A stretch of 64,000 bases of DNA from Aeromonas diversa CDC 2478-85. Lineage in GTDB: Bacteria; Pseudomonadota; Gammaproteobacteria; Enterobacterales; Aeromonadaceae. The first letter of the stretch is position 1; each line of letters opens with the position of its first letter. A program made the position numbers and the translations under genes. The notes under the pieces are model-generated. The model was not told the origin of the DNA. It saw only the letters and a list, made by a program, of their open reading frames with translations, and did not search any database. Positions 9,978 through 18,127 of this stretch are shown piece after piece. The DNA lies in assembly GCF_000819805.1 (NCBI RefSeq), contig NZ_CDCE01000034.1, positions 186,838-250,837 of the forward strand, written 5' to 3'.

Positions 9978-11330
9978 ATGATAGAGCTGATTATTGGCAC
10001 GCTCGTGACCCTGCTGGTCGGCCGTGCCATCTTCAAAGGCTACTCGGCAACCGGAGTGCTGCTCAGCGGCGGCCTGCTGCTGCTGGCCATCACAGCCCTG
10101 ATGGGTAAACCTGTGCTGCCTGCCAAGGTCACCAGCACAGGCTTCATTGTGACCGACATCTTCGAATACGTCCGCTTCCTGCTCAACGATCGTGGCGGCG
10201 GACTCGGCATGCTGATCATGGTGTTGTGTGGCTTCGCCGGCTACATGAGCCACATCGGTGCCAACGACATTCTGGTGAAGCTGGCCAGTCGGCCGCTACG
10301 GGTGATCAAGTCCCCCTACATCCTGCTGGTCGCCGCCTATCTGGTGGCCTGCGCCATGTCACTGGCGGTCAGTTCGGCCACCGGCCTCGGTGTGCTGTTG
10401 ATGGCGACCCTGTTCCCGCTCATGGTCAACATGGGGATCTCTCGCGGCGCCGCGGCAGCCGTGTGCGCCTCCCCGGCCGCCATCATACTGGCGCCCACCT
10501 CCGGAGACGTGGTGATGGCCGCCCAGGCCGCCAACATGGAGCTGTTGGATTTTGCCTTCAAGCTGACCCTGCCCATCTCGCTGATTGCCATCGCCTGCAT
10601 GGCGGTGACTCACTTCTTCTGGCAGCGCTATCTGGATCGCAAGTCCGGCGAGCATAACGCCCCGGTCGCTCCGGGTGAGCTCAAGACCACGGCGCCGGCC
10701 TTCTATGCCATCCTTCCCTTCACCCCCATCATTGGGGTGCTGATCTTCGACGGTAAATGGGGTCCTCAGCTCGACATCGTCACCATCATCGTCATCTGCA
10801 TGGTGCTGGCGAGCCTGCTCGAGCTGGTGCGTATCCGCAATGGCAAGACCCTGCTCGACGGCTTGCAGGTATGCTGGCGCAGCATGGCCGATGCCTTCGC
10901 CGGCGTGGTCATCCTGCTGGTGGGTGCGGGCGTCTTTGCCCAGGGCTTGATCACCATCGGCTTCATCGACACCCTGCTGGCCCATGCCCAGGTTCTGGGC
11001 TCGGGCGGCATGATCATGATGCTTTCCCTGGTGGTGATCACCACACTGGCGGCCTTCACCACCGGATCGGGCAACGCCCCCTTCTACGCCTTCGTGGAGC
11101 TCATCCCCAACCTGGCCACCAGCCTCGGGATCAACCCCGCCTATCTGGTGCTGCCCATGTTGCAAGCCTCCAACCTGGGTCGCACCATCTCTCCGGTCTC
11201 CGGGGTGGTGGTCGCCTGCTCGGGGATGGCCAACCTCTCTCCGTTTGAAGTGGTCAAGCGCACCAGCCTGCCGGTCGCCGTCGGCCTGCTGGTGGTCATC
11301 GTTGCCACCCAGATCATGGTACCCGCCTGA
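9978..11330 (+). CDS. dcuC: Anaerobic C4-dicarboxylate transporter of the DcuC family
   Basis: A 450-residue polytopic inner-membrane protein with about 11-12 hydrophobic segments from residue 1 to the end. Typical DcuC-family stretches include VLCGFAGYMSHIGANDILVKLASRPL, VSSATGLGVLLMATLFPLMV with a following ASPAAIILAPTSGDVVMAA loop, and GSGNAPFYAFVELIPNLA. DcuC carriers exchange or export succinate and take up fumarate and related C4-dicarboxylates during anaerobic growth. The ATG has a clear upstream AACAGGA. It is a single-gene unit with a hairpin after it. The family includes paralogues with other substrates (for example YhcL-type), so the substrate is inferred. Confidence 0.85.
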   Translation: MIELIIGTLVTLLVGRAIFKGYSATGVLLSGGLLLLAITALMGKPVLPAKVTSTGFIVTDIFEYVRFLLNDRGGGLGMLIMVLCGFAGYMSHIGANDILVKLASRPLRVIKSPYILLVAAYLVACAMSLAVSSATGLGVLLMATLFPLMVNMGISRGAAAAVCASPAAIILAPTSGDVVMAAQAANMELLDFAFKLTLPISLIAIACMAVTHFFWQRYLDRKSGEHNAPVAPGELKTTAPAFYAILPFTPIIGVLIFDGKWGPQLDIVTIIVICMVLASLLELVRIRNGKTLLDGLQVCWRSMADAFAGVVILLVGAGVFAQGLITIGFIDTLLAHAQVLGSGGMIMMLSLVVITTLAAFTTGSGNAPFYAFVELIPNLATSLGINPAYLVLPMLQASNLGRTISPVSGVVVACSGMANLSPFEVVKRTSLPVAVGLLVVIVATQIMVPA

Positions 11331-11337
11331 TCGACGT

Positions 11338-11362
11338 GAGGGCCAGCCGAGGCTGGCCCTCC
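11338..11362. terminator. Hairpin after dcuC
   Basis: An 11-bp perfect stem GAGGGCCAGCC with a two-base centre but no real T-run. It may act as a transcript-end stabiliser or a weak terminator. Confidence 0.45.
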
Positions 11363-11410
11363 CTCCCTTCCCTGCGTTAGACTCTCCCTTTCCGCTGCGA
11401 AGGAGGCCCC

Positions 11411-13048
11411 ATGCCTGTTCCCCTTCATTTCGTTCACATGAGCGATTGTCACTCCCACTTCGATGGCGCCCCACTGCGTTTTCAGCTCCCCGACGGCCAG
11501 AGCCGGATCACCGAGTGTGGCGGTTATGGGCGCATTCTTACCCGCCTGACGCAACTGCGCACCGAGGCAGAGCGGCAAGGGGAGCCGATGCTGTTCGTCC
11601 ATGGGGGCGACACCTTTCAAGGCTCTCTCTACTTCAACCGCTTCCGGGAGCGGGCCAATGCCGAGTTGCTCACCCTGCTCGCCCCCGATGCTATGGTGCT
11701 CGGCAACCATGAATTCGATCTCGGTAACGAGGCCCTGTCGCATTTCATCCGCAGCGTGCCCTTCCCGGTGCTGGCGGCCAACATGGACAATCGCCACGAG
11801 CCCGCCGACTGTCCTGCCCCCCTGCGCGGCCAGTCAAACCTGTTTGACCATGAACGCCCCTGGTGTGAAAAGCGGCTGGGAGATGTGCGCTTTGCCCTGA
11901 TGGGGATCACCCTGGCGCAGATGGCCGAGATCGCCAACCCCGATCCCCATACTCGTTTTCATTCCATTGAAGAGACCCTCCAGCGAACCCTGAGTGACAT
12001 AGCGGCCGCTGGGATTGTGCATATCATACTGCTCAGCCATTTGGGCATTGAGCAAGACAAGCGCATTGCCGAGCGTTTTCCCGAGCTCAGCCTCATCGTG
12101 GGGGGGCACACCCATACCCTGCTCGGCGACCTGCAACATCTGGGGATCGAGCAGTCAGAGAGCTATCCCCTGTGGCACAACGGGATACCCCTGTTTCATG
12201 CAGGCCACAGTGCCCAAACCCTGGGCCACTGCCGTCTCGAGTTTGATGATCGCGGACGCGTCACCTCCGCCGTGGGTGAGACCCAATGGCTTCCCTGGCA
12301 ACCGCTGCCGGGCTTGTCCCGCTTCCCCGCTCTGTGCCCCGACGCGCAGATAGAGCATCATCTGGCGCATCACTACCGCGCCATCCTGAGCGAGATGGGG
12401 CGCCGCCCCTTGAGTCAACTGCCCACTGCCCTGCACCACCAGCGCCTACCCGATGCGCGTTATCCCCATGGCAGCGAGCTGGCGCCGTTGGTAGCCAGTG
12501 CCATGCTGCACACCACTCGTGAGCAGTGTGGCCCGGTCGACTTTGCCCTGCATAACGCAGGCGGTGTGCGCTGCTCGTTTGAAGCCGGCACCATCACCGA
12601 GGCTGACGTGGCCGGACGATTACTTCCTTTCGCCATCCCACTCATTCTCTACGAGGTGTATGGCCAGGAGCTGGCGGATGCCCTGGAGGGGGCGATCAAT
12701 AACGCCACCGATAACGGCGTCGCAGGCAACGGCAGCGGTAGCTTCCCCTATGTGGCGGGGATGCGTTACACCTATGATGCGGCCGCCCCCTTGGGTCGAC
12801 GCATCACCCGGCTCGAGATGGAAACCGCCCAGGGCTGGCAGCGGGTTGCCTCTCAGGCACTCTATCGAGGTGTCTCAAGCGCCTATACGGCCTCCGGCAA
12901 GGAGGGATACACGGCGCTGCGCCGCACGTTGAACCATCAGCGTCGGGAGCTTGGCATCACCCTGGCCGATGCCTTTATCCACTGGGCGCGGCAACAACCC
13001 GTGCTGATAGCCCAACCCCCTCGACTCAGGTTTCAGCCCTCGCCCTGA
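11411..13048 (+). CDS. Metallophosphatase/5'-nucleotidase family protein without a signal peptide
   Basis: A 545-residue protein with the two-domain architecture of UshA-type 5'-nucleotidases. The N-terminal dinuclear metallophosphatase domain has its motifs in order: HMSDCHSHFDG, HGGDTFQGS, LGNHEFDLGNE, SHLGIEQD and GGHTHTLLG. The C-terminal substrate-binding domain covers roughly residues 330-520 (DFALHNAGGVRCSFEAG, then FPYVAGMRYTYD). Members hydrolyse nucleotides, UDP-sugars or cyclic nucleotides. UshA is periplasmic, but here the protein begins MPVPLHFVHMSD with no hydrophobic leader, and no in-frame start lies further upstream. AAGGAGG precedes the ATG. This suggests a cytoplasmic enzyme whose substrate differs from UshA. 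Followed after a short gap by a membrane glycosyltransferase-like gene. Confidence 0.85.
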   Translation: MPVPLHFVHMSDCHSHFDGAPLRFQLPDGQSRITECGGYGRILTRLTQLRTEAERQGEPMLFVHGGDTFQGSLYFNRFRERANAELLTLLAPDAMVLGNHEFDLGNEALSHFIRSVPFPVLAANMDNRHEPADCPAPLRGQSNLFDHERPWCEKRLGDVRFALMGITLAQMAEIANPDPHTRFHSIEETLQRTLSDIAAAGIVHIILLSHLGIEQDKRIAERFPELSLIVGGHTHTLLGDLQHLGIEQSESYPLWHNGIPLFHAGHSAQTLGHCRLEFDDRGRVTSAVGETQWLPWQPLPGLSRFPALCPDAQIEHHLAHHYRAILSEMGRRPLSQLPTALHHQRLPDARYPHGSELAPLVASAMLHTTREQCGPVDFALHNAGGVRCSFEAGTITEADVAGRLLPFAIPLILYEVYGQELADALEGAINNATDNGVAGNGSGSFPYVAGMRYTYDAAAPLGRRITRLEMETAQGWQRVASQALYRGVSSAYTASGKEGYTALRRTLNHQRRELGITLADAFIHWARQQPVLIAQPPRLRFQPSP

Positions 13049-13140
13049 ATAACGCGAAGAAATCATTCCGGCCCCATTGTCAGCAGGGGCCGGGATCGGC
13101 AAGATACCCCCACCTTTTTCAGTGTCAGTTGTCCCTATCC

Positions 13141-14790
13141 ATGAATCGTCCGATGCGCCTCGCCCCTCCCCGTCACTACCCGTCGTTAACCCCCGGGATC
13201 GTGATACTCACCGCCCTGATGGCCCTGCTGTTTGGCCTGCGTAATCCCCTCTTCTATGGCATGGCGCCGGGATTTGATGCCTCTCTGTTTGCGGTGATGG
13301 GCAAGATGTGGGCCGACGGCGGCGTCCTCTATCGGGACATGATCGACATCAAGGGACCCATGATCTTCGCCATCGACGCCCTGGGCTATCTGCTCGGCGG
13401 ATTTCGCGGGATCTGGGGACTGGAGTGGTTAGCCTGCTGGCTGGGGTTAATGGCCAGCTGGCATGCGCTGGAGCAGCTCGGACTCTCAACGCGGGCGCGT
13501 CTGGGTAGCCTGCTGGCCATACTGGCCCTGTATGGCACCCGATACTACTACGGCAACATGACCGAGGACTGGACCTTCCACCTCGCCCTCATCGGCCAAT
13601 GGGCCTTTATCACCCTGCTGCTGGACGGGCGTTTTCGCCTCTTCCCGGCGCTGGTGGCGGCCCTCACCTTTGCCCTGATCGCCTGGATGCGACTCAACAA
13701 TGGCGCCCTGTGGGGAGCCTGGTACCTGACCCTGTTCCTGCTCTGGTTGACCCAGGGCCAGTGGCGCAGCGCCCTGCAGCTGCTGCTCTCCAGCCTCGCC
13801 GGGCTGGCGCTGGTCGGGGGACCGCTGCTGGCCTACTTCCAGCATCATGGCGTGATGGAAGCCTTCACCTATTACTCGTTCGCCATCTTCTTTGAAGGGA
13901 GCTACGGTAACGGCTCCTCGCTGGCCGTCGGCGCCGTGGGGCTGTTTCGTACCGGTCTCATCATGCTGCTGCCGGCCTTCGTACTGCTGATGCTCAGACG
14001 CAGCTGGCACTGGAGCATGCCGGTGCTGTGCGCCACCCTGCTGGGGATCCTCTTCACCCTGGTGGCCAACTCCGTTTCGGGTCATGTGTTCGATCACTAC
14101 GACGTGCTATATCTGCAGCTGGGTCTGTTGCCCCTTGCCTGCCTGCTCGATCGTTGCAAGGAGCAAGGGGACAACCTGGCCCTGCTCTGCGTCGGCAGCG
14201 TGATCCTCACCGCTGCCTGGCTGCTCGCCCAGCAGCTCGGCTTTGGCTGGAGCAACAAGGAGTGGTCACTGGAGCGGGTGCGCGAGGTGCTGGGCATCAG
14301 TCTGCTCTGGGCCTTGCCAGTCCTGCTGCTGCTGCCCCTGTGGCGAGCCTGGGATGTGCGCAATGTCACCCCCTGGATCGCCTCGGTCGCCATGCTGATC
14401 GTGATGGTGGATAACGCCTGGGATGGCACCTTGAAGGGCCGCCCTTTTAACGAGCCGACCCAAGTACGGGTCGACCAGATCCTGGCCAAGAGCAGCCCGA
14501 CCGATACCATCTGGGTCGACGGGATCTGGCCCCAGTACTATCTCTGGACCGATCGCACGCCGGCCTCGGCCTATCTCTTCTTCGCCAACGTCAATCCTCC
14601 CTATGATGTACGCGAGCGTACCCTGGCCGACCTCAAAGCCAAACAGCCTCGTTTCATTATCGGCAAACAGGCACGTATCAACGACATCATCGCCAACTTG
14701 CCAAAGCAGGCGCCCTCGACCCAGGCTTTCTACCTCTATCTGCTGGATCACTACGAGCAAGTGGCCGACGGTCTCTATCAACGGCGTTAA
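13141..14790 (+). CDS. Polytopic membrane protein resembling GT-C glycosyltransferases
   Basis: About 549 residues with some 10-12 predicted transmembrane segments and a soluble C-terminal part from about residue 440. The first extracytoplasmic loop contains PGFDASLFAVMGKMWADGGVLYRDMIDIKGPMIFAIDALG cut into the pattern GFD...F...G...LYRDMIDIKGP, the acidic loop arrangement seen in ArnT/PMT-type (GT-39 and relatives) enzymes that use polyprenyl-phosphate sugars. No sugar-donor or acceptor can be named. The frame opens at a TTG at 13129, but the ATG at 13141 is a more ordinary start. No obvious Shine-Dalgarno is present. No lipopolysaccharide or glycan genes are nearby, so it is an orphan enzyme. 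Confidence 0.7.
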   Translation: MNRPMRLAPPRHYPSLTPGIVILTALMALLFGLRNPLFYGMAPGFDASLFAVMGKMWADGGVLYRDMIDIKGPMIFAIDALGYLLGGFRGIWGLEWLACWLGLMASWHALEQLGLSTRARLGSLLAILALYGTRYYYGNMTEDWTFHLALIGQWAFITLLLDGRFRLFPALVAALTFALIAWMRLNNGALWGAWYLTLFLLWLTQGQWRSALQLLLSSLAGLALVGGPLLAYFQHHGVMEAFTYYSFAIFFEGSYGNGSSLAVGAVGLFRTGLIMLLPAFVLLMLRRSWHWSMPVLCATLLGILFTLVANSVSGHVFDHYDVLYLQLGLLPLACLLDRCKEQGDNLALLCVGSVILTAAWLLAQQLGFGWSNKEWSLERVREVLGISLLWALPVLLLLPLWRAWDVRNVTPWIASVAMLIVMVDNAWDGTLKGRPFNEPTQVRVDQILAKSSPTDTIWVDGIWPQYYLWTDRTPASAYLFFANVNPPYDVRERTLADLKAKQPRFIIGKQARINDIIANLPKQAPSTQAFYLYLLDHYEQVADGLYQRR

Positions 14791-14796
14791 TCAAAC

Positions 14797-14814
14797 GGGG
14801 CCCAGCGGGCCCCT
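14797..14814. terminator. Hairpin after the GT-C-like gene
   Basis: GGGGCCC and its complement flank an AGC loop. Only a CTCTTCG tail follows, so termination is uncertain. Confidence 0.45.
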
Positions 14815-14829
14815 CTTCGACGAGATAAC

Positions 14830-15324
14830 ATGCAGTTACCCTATCTCAACGGTTATCCTGACTCCCTCAAGGAGCAGGTACGCGACCTTATCAAGACCGA
14901 TCGCCTCGGCGCCCTGCTGGCCAAACGCTACCCGGCCCGCCATCAGATCCAAAGCGACGGCGCCTTGCGCGACTATGTGCAGGGCATCAAGAACCGCTAT
15001 CTCAAGAGCTCGGCCCCCCTCTCCAAGGTGGTGTACGACGGCAAGATCAACATAGTGCGCGATGCGCTGGGGCTGCACACCTATGTCAGCCGGGTGCAAG
15101 GCAGTCGTCTCAAGGCCAAAAACGAGATCCGTATCGCCGCCCTGTTCAAGGAGGCGCCGCCTGAGTTTCTCGAGATGATCGTGGTGCACGAGCTGGCCCA
15201 TCTGAAGGAGAAGGATCATAACAAGGGGTTCTACCAGCTCTGCTGCCACCTGTGCCCCGGCTATCATCAATGGGAGTTCGATCTGCGCCTGTGGCTCACC
15301 TGGCGCGACCTCACCAAGGAGTGA
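14830..15324 (+). CDS. YgjP-like metal-dependent hydrolase (M48-related)
   Basis: A 164-residue protein of the YgjP/DUF45 family. The zinc motif HELAHLKEKDHNKGFYQL holds the HExxH core (His-Glu-x-x-His) plus the downstream His and Phe-Tyr context typical of YgjP. A SprT-like fold is expected. The N-terminal part (YLNGYPDSLKEQVRDLIKT) is the usual YgjP leader. The enzyme is predicted to be a cytoplasmic zinc metalloprotease or hydrolase; its natural substrate is not known to me. It is closely followed by the DUF2927 gene with only three bases between stop and next start, indicating a shared transcript. Confidence 0.88.
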   Translation: MQLPYLNGYPDSLKEQVRDLIKTDRLGALLAKRYPARHQIQSDGALRDYVQGIKNRYLKSSAPLSKVVYDGKINIVRDALGLHTYVSRVQGSRLKAKNEIRIAALFKEAPPEFLEMIVVHELAHLKEKDHNKGFYQLCCHLCPGYHQWEFDLRLWLTWRDLTKE

Positions 15325-15327
15325 CCC

Positions 15328-16098
15328 TTGCGCCCGTTGGTATGGATGCTACTGTTTCTCCCCACGCTGCTCTGGGCCCTCTCGCCCTGGCAGCGCCATG
15401 ACTACCTGATGGCCAGCTTCCTCGAGATTGCCTTGCGCCGCGAGTACTCACCGGGCAAACAACTTCCCTTGAGCCGTTGGGAACAGCCTATTCGCTACCA
15501 TCTGATCAACGAGAGCGGCGATCGCCCCCTGCAGAGCGAGCTGGTGAAGGTGCAGATGGCCCACCTCTCCCGCATTACCGGTCTCACCATTACCCGGGTA
15601 GCGAAGCGCCAGGATGCCAATCTGATCGTCGTAATGACACGTCAGGCCGCACTGCCCGATTGGGCCCACACCCTGATGGGGCAGAGCGAGGAGTTGCCCG
15701 CGGCCCTGGTCGATGGCCTCTGCTTGGGCAACTTCACCACCAAACAGGGCGCCATCAATTCGGCGGCCGTCCTGATCCCGACCGACCGGGCGAGGGACAA
15801 GGGGAAATTTCTCGACTGTGTGGTCGAGGAACTCACCCAGGTGATGGGTCTGCCCAACGACTCGCCGCGCGTTTTTCCCTCCATCTTCAACGATCGCAGC
15901 GTCGATCACTTCATCACCCCTCTCGATTACCTGCTACTGAGGATGCTCTATGCGCCTGAGCTTCGCAGCGGGATGCACCGGGGCAAGGTTAGCGAGCGTC
16001 TTCCATCTGTGTTGTCTCGGCTACAGCGCGAGGGGGTCATCGACAGCGCGCCGAGGTTGGCCCGCATGGGCAGTTTGCAAGAGTGGGCCGGCCTCTAG
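15328..16098 (+). CDS. DUF2927-like exported protein
   Basis: A 256-residue protein with a hydrophobic N-terminal signal segment (LVWMLLFLPTLLWALS). The body resembles DUF2927: a predicted protease-like fold seen in secreted proteins, with the features PIRYHLINESG, ANLIVVMTRQAALPDW and the later VVEELTQVMGLPNDSPRVFPSIFND. The Glu-Glu-x-x-Gln in that segment takes the place where a zinc protease would have HExxH, so the protein may be catalytically inert. The start is a TTG at 15328 with AAGGAG seven bases upstream, sitting inside the end of the preceding gene; no ATG gives a better start. Function unknown. Confidence 0.7.
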   Translation: MRPLVWMLLFLPTLLWALSPWQRHDYLMASFLEIALRREYSPGKQLPLSRWEQPIRYHLINESGDRPLQSELVKVQMAHLSRITGLTITRVAKRQDANLIVVMTRQAALPDWAHTLMGQSEELPAALVDGLCLGNFTTKQGAINSAAVLIPTDRARDKGKFLDCVVEELTQVMGLPNDSPRVFPSIFNDRSVDHFITPLDYLLLRMLYAPELRSGMHRGKVSERLPSVLSRLQREGVIDSAPRLARMGSLQEWAGL

Positions 16099-16195
16099 GC
16101 ACACCTTCAAGCAGCGTCATCATGCGCCGACAGGCGTCACTTACCGATTTTGTTGATAGGCACTTAACAAAATGGCGGTGAGCCAAAAATAATTT

Positions 16196-16369
16196 TATAC
16201 TCCGCCACCAAACTCAACAAAAATAGATCCATTTCAACTTTTTTTAAGTTTGGAACAGTTACACTGTGCCGCAGTTGGTTGATAACCGGTGCGACACGGT
16301 AGTGCGGGTCGCCCGTAACAGAACCGGTGAGCAGGCAGACGCCTGCCCCTACCCCGAGGTAATGAATAC
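16196..16369 (+). promoter_or_regulatory. sdaA promoter -10 and structured 5' leader
   Basis: TATACT at 16196-16201 is a good -10; no matching -35 lies at the right distance, so an activator may be needed. The predicted leader is about 160 bases and carries a series of small hairpins: AACTT/AAGTT around 16236-16250, ACAGT/ACTGT at 16255-16267, CGGG/CCCG near 16304-16314, and GCAGGC/GCCTGC near 16331-16346. ACCGGT occurs twice (near 16286 and 16323). GAGGT precedes the start codon. It does not match any riboswitch consensus I know. Confidence 0.4.
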
Positions 16370-17740
16370 ATGATCAGCGTTTTTGACATCTTCAAAATCG
16401 GTGTTGGTCCCTCTTCCTCCCACACAGTGGGACCCATGAAGGCGGCCAAGCAGTTTGTGGACGAACTGCGTGCCGGCGGCAAGATCCGCGACATCACCCG
16501 CATTCAGGTGGATGTCTACGGCTCCCTCTCCTGGACCGGCAAGGGCCATCATACCGATACCGCCATCATCATGGGCCTGGCCGGTAACCTGCCCGAGACA
16601 GTGGACATCGATGCCATTCCTGATTTTATCTCTCGGGTCGAGCAGACCGGCCGTCTGCCCATCGGTCTGCACTGCCACACCGTCAGCTTCCCCCGTGAAG
16701 CCATGGTCTTCCATGATGAGGCCCTGCCCCTGCACGAAAACGGCATGAAGCTGACCGCCTTCATCGAGGATGAGGCCGTCTACACCAAGACCTACTACTC
16801 CATCGGTGGTGGTTTCATCGTCGACGAAGAGAACTTTGGCAAGGCCGACAGCGGTGACATGCCGGTCAGCTATCCCTTCAAGAGTGCCGCCGAACTGGTC
16901 GCCCATTGCAGCCAGACCGGTCTCTCCGTCTCTTCGCTGATGATGGAGAACGAGAAGTGCTTCAACACTCCGGAAGAGATCTACAAGAAGTTCGGCAAGA
17001 TCTGGAACACCATGCGTGAAGCCATCGAGCGTGGCTGCCGCACCGAGGGTGTGCTCTCCGGCCCCCTGCGCGTTCCCCGTCGTGCCGCACCTCTCTACCG
17101 CCAGCTGACCACCAACGAGAACCTCTCCAACGATCCCATGAACATCGTTGACTGGGTCAACATGTTTGCCCTGGCCGTGAGTGAAGAGAATGCCGCCGGT
17201 GGCCGCGTGGTCACCGCGCCGACCAACGGTGCCGCCGGGATCATCCCGGCCGTTTTGGCCTACTACGACAAGTTCATCCAGCCGGTGGGCCGTGACGACT
17301 ACACCCGCTTCTATCTGGCGGCCGGTGCGGTCGGCATCCTTTACAAGATGAACGCCTCCATCTCCGGCGCCGAAGTGGGTTGCCAGGGTGAGGTGGGTGT
17401 CTCCTGCTCCATGGCCGCCGCCGGTTTGACCGAGCTGATGGGTGGCAGCCCTGAGCACGTCTGTGAAGCCGCCGAGATCGCCATGGAGCACAATCTGGGT
17501 CTGACCTGTGACCCGGTAGCTGGCCAGGTCCAGGTGCCCTGCATCGAGCGCAACGCAATCGCTGCCATGAAGTCGGTTAACGCCTCCCGTATGGCGCTGC
17601 GCCGCACCTCCAAGCCGCGCGTGTCGCTGGACAAGGTGATCGAGACCATGTACATCACCGGCAAGGATATGGACTCCAAGTACCGTGAGACCTCCCGCGG
17701 TGGCCTGGCCATCAAGGTGATGCAAGTCGCTTGCGAATAA
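16370..17740 (+). CDS. sdaA: L-serine ammonia-lyase (single-chain, iron-sulfur)
   Basis: A 456-residue enzyme that deaminates L-serine to pyruvate and ammonia in the cytoplasm. The N-terminal beta domain starts [22 protein letters not shown], the family hallmark. The C-terminal alpha domain carries the [4Fe-4S] cluster; Cys338, Cys380 and Cys391 are at the spacing of the known ligands. Length and arrangement match SdaA/SdaB/TdcG; paralogues cannot be separated by eye, so the symbol is the generic one. It is monocistronic, with a long leader and a strong terminator. The cluster is oxygen-sensitive in known members. No serine transporter gene (sdaC) is adjacent, unlike sdaB in E. coli. Confidence 0.93.
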   Translation: MISVFDIFKIGVGPSSSHTVGPMKAAKQFVDELRAGGKIRDITRIQVDVYGSLSWTGKGHHTDTAIIMGLAGNLPETVDIDAIPDFISRVEQTGRLPIGLHCHTVSFPREAMVFHDEALPLHENGMKLTAFIEDEAVYTKTYYSIGGGFIVDEENFGKADSGDMPVSYPFKSAAELVAHCSQTGLSVSSLMMENEKCFNTPEEIYKKFGKIWNTMREAIERGCRTEGVLSGPLRVPRRAAPLYRQLTTNENLSNDPMNIVDWVNMFALAVSEENAAGGRVVTAPTNGAAGIIPAVLAYYDKFIQPVGRDDYTRFYLAAGAVGILYKMNASISGAEVGCQGEVGVSCSMAAAGLTELMGGSPEHVCEAAEIAMEHNLGLTCDPVAGQVQVPCIERNAIAAMKSVNASRMALRRTSKPRVSLDKVIETMYITGKDMDSKYRETSRGGLAIKVMQVACE

Positions 17741-17757
17741 GACAACTCTAAATGATG

Positions 17758-17786
17758 AAGGCGGGGACATTCCCCGCCTTTTTTAT
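17758..17786 (+). terminator. Strong rho-independent terminator of sdaA
   Basis: A 10-bp stem AAGGCGGGGA with a CAT loop and TTTTTT tail. Its tail reaches the stop codon of the small convergent gene. Confidence 0.9.
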
Positions 17787-17986
17787 TTCATCCTCTCTCG
17801 CTGCCGCAGATGACAGAGCAGCGCACCTGCCAACGCAGGGGGCAAGGCAATCAACGCCATCCCCATCCACGGCATGCCACTTAACGAAGCTGCGAAAAGC
17901 AGGGTGGTGAGCACGACCAGGTTTGCGCCTATCATCAGTGCCAATCCATCTTGAATGGAGAGGGGGGCGGTATCGACTCGTTTCAT
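17783..17986 (-). CDS. Small two-helix membrane protein, unrecognised
   Basis: A 67-residue protein with two hydrophobic helices (about residues 14-34 and 38-58), short polar ends and a basic C-terminus (CHLRQRERMK). The start MKRVDTAPLSIQDG has an excellent AAAGGAG nine bases upstream, which is the main reason for accepting it as real. I do not recognise the family. It is convergent with sdaA and its stop codon lies in the sdaA terminator tail. A second overlapping frame on the same strand (17748-18053) has no comparable ribosome-binding site and is rejected. Confidence 0.65.
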   Translation of the reverse strand: MKRVDTAPLSIQDGLALMIGANLVVLTTLLFAASLSGMPWMGMALIALPPALAGALLCHLRQRERMK

Positions 17987-18127
17987 GGGAAGGCTCCTTT
18001 AGGTGTTCCTTCCCACGAGAGTGCAAGCCCCGATCCACCCCATCATCTCTCATTGAATCAATAGATTACCTAAACCGGGAGTTATCGCGTTCACCAACAC
18101 TCCCAAATTGCCTCGCAAAATGGGGCA

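Noticed and set aside
17748..18053. 101-codon frame overlapping the 67-residue membrane protein
   Set aside because: The other frame has a clear ribosome-binding site and hydrophobic helices; this one has neither.
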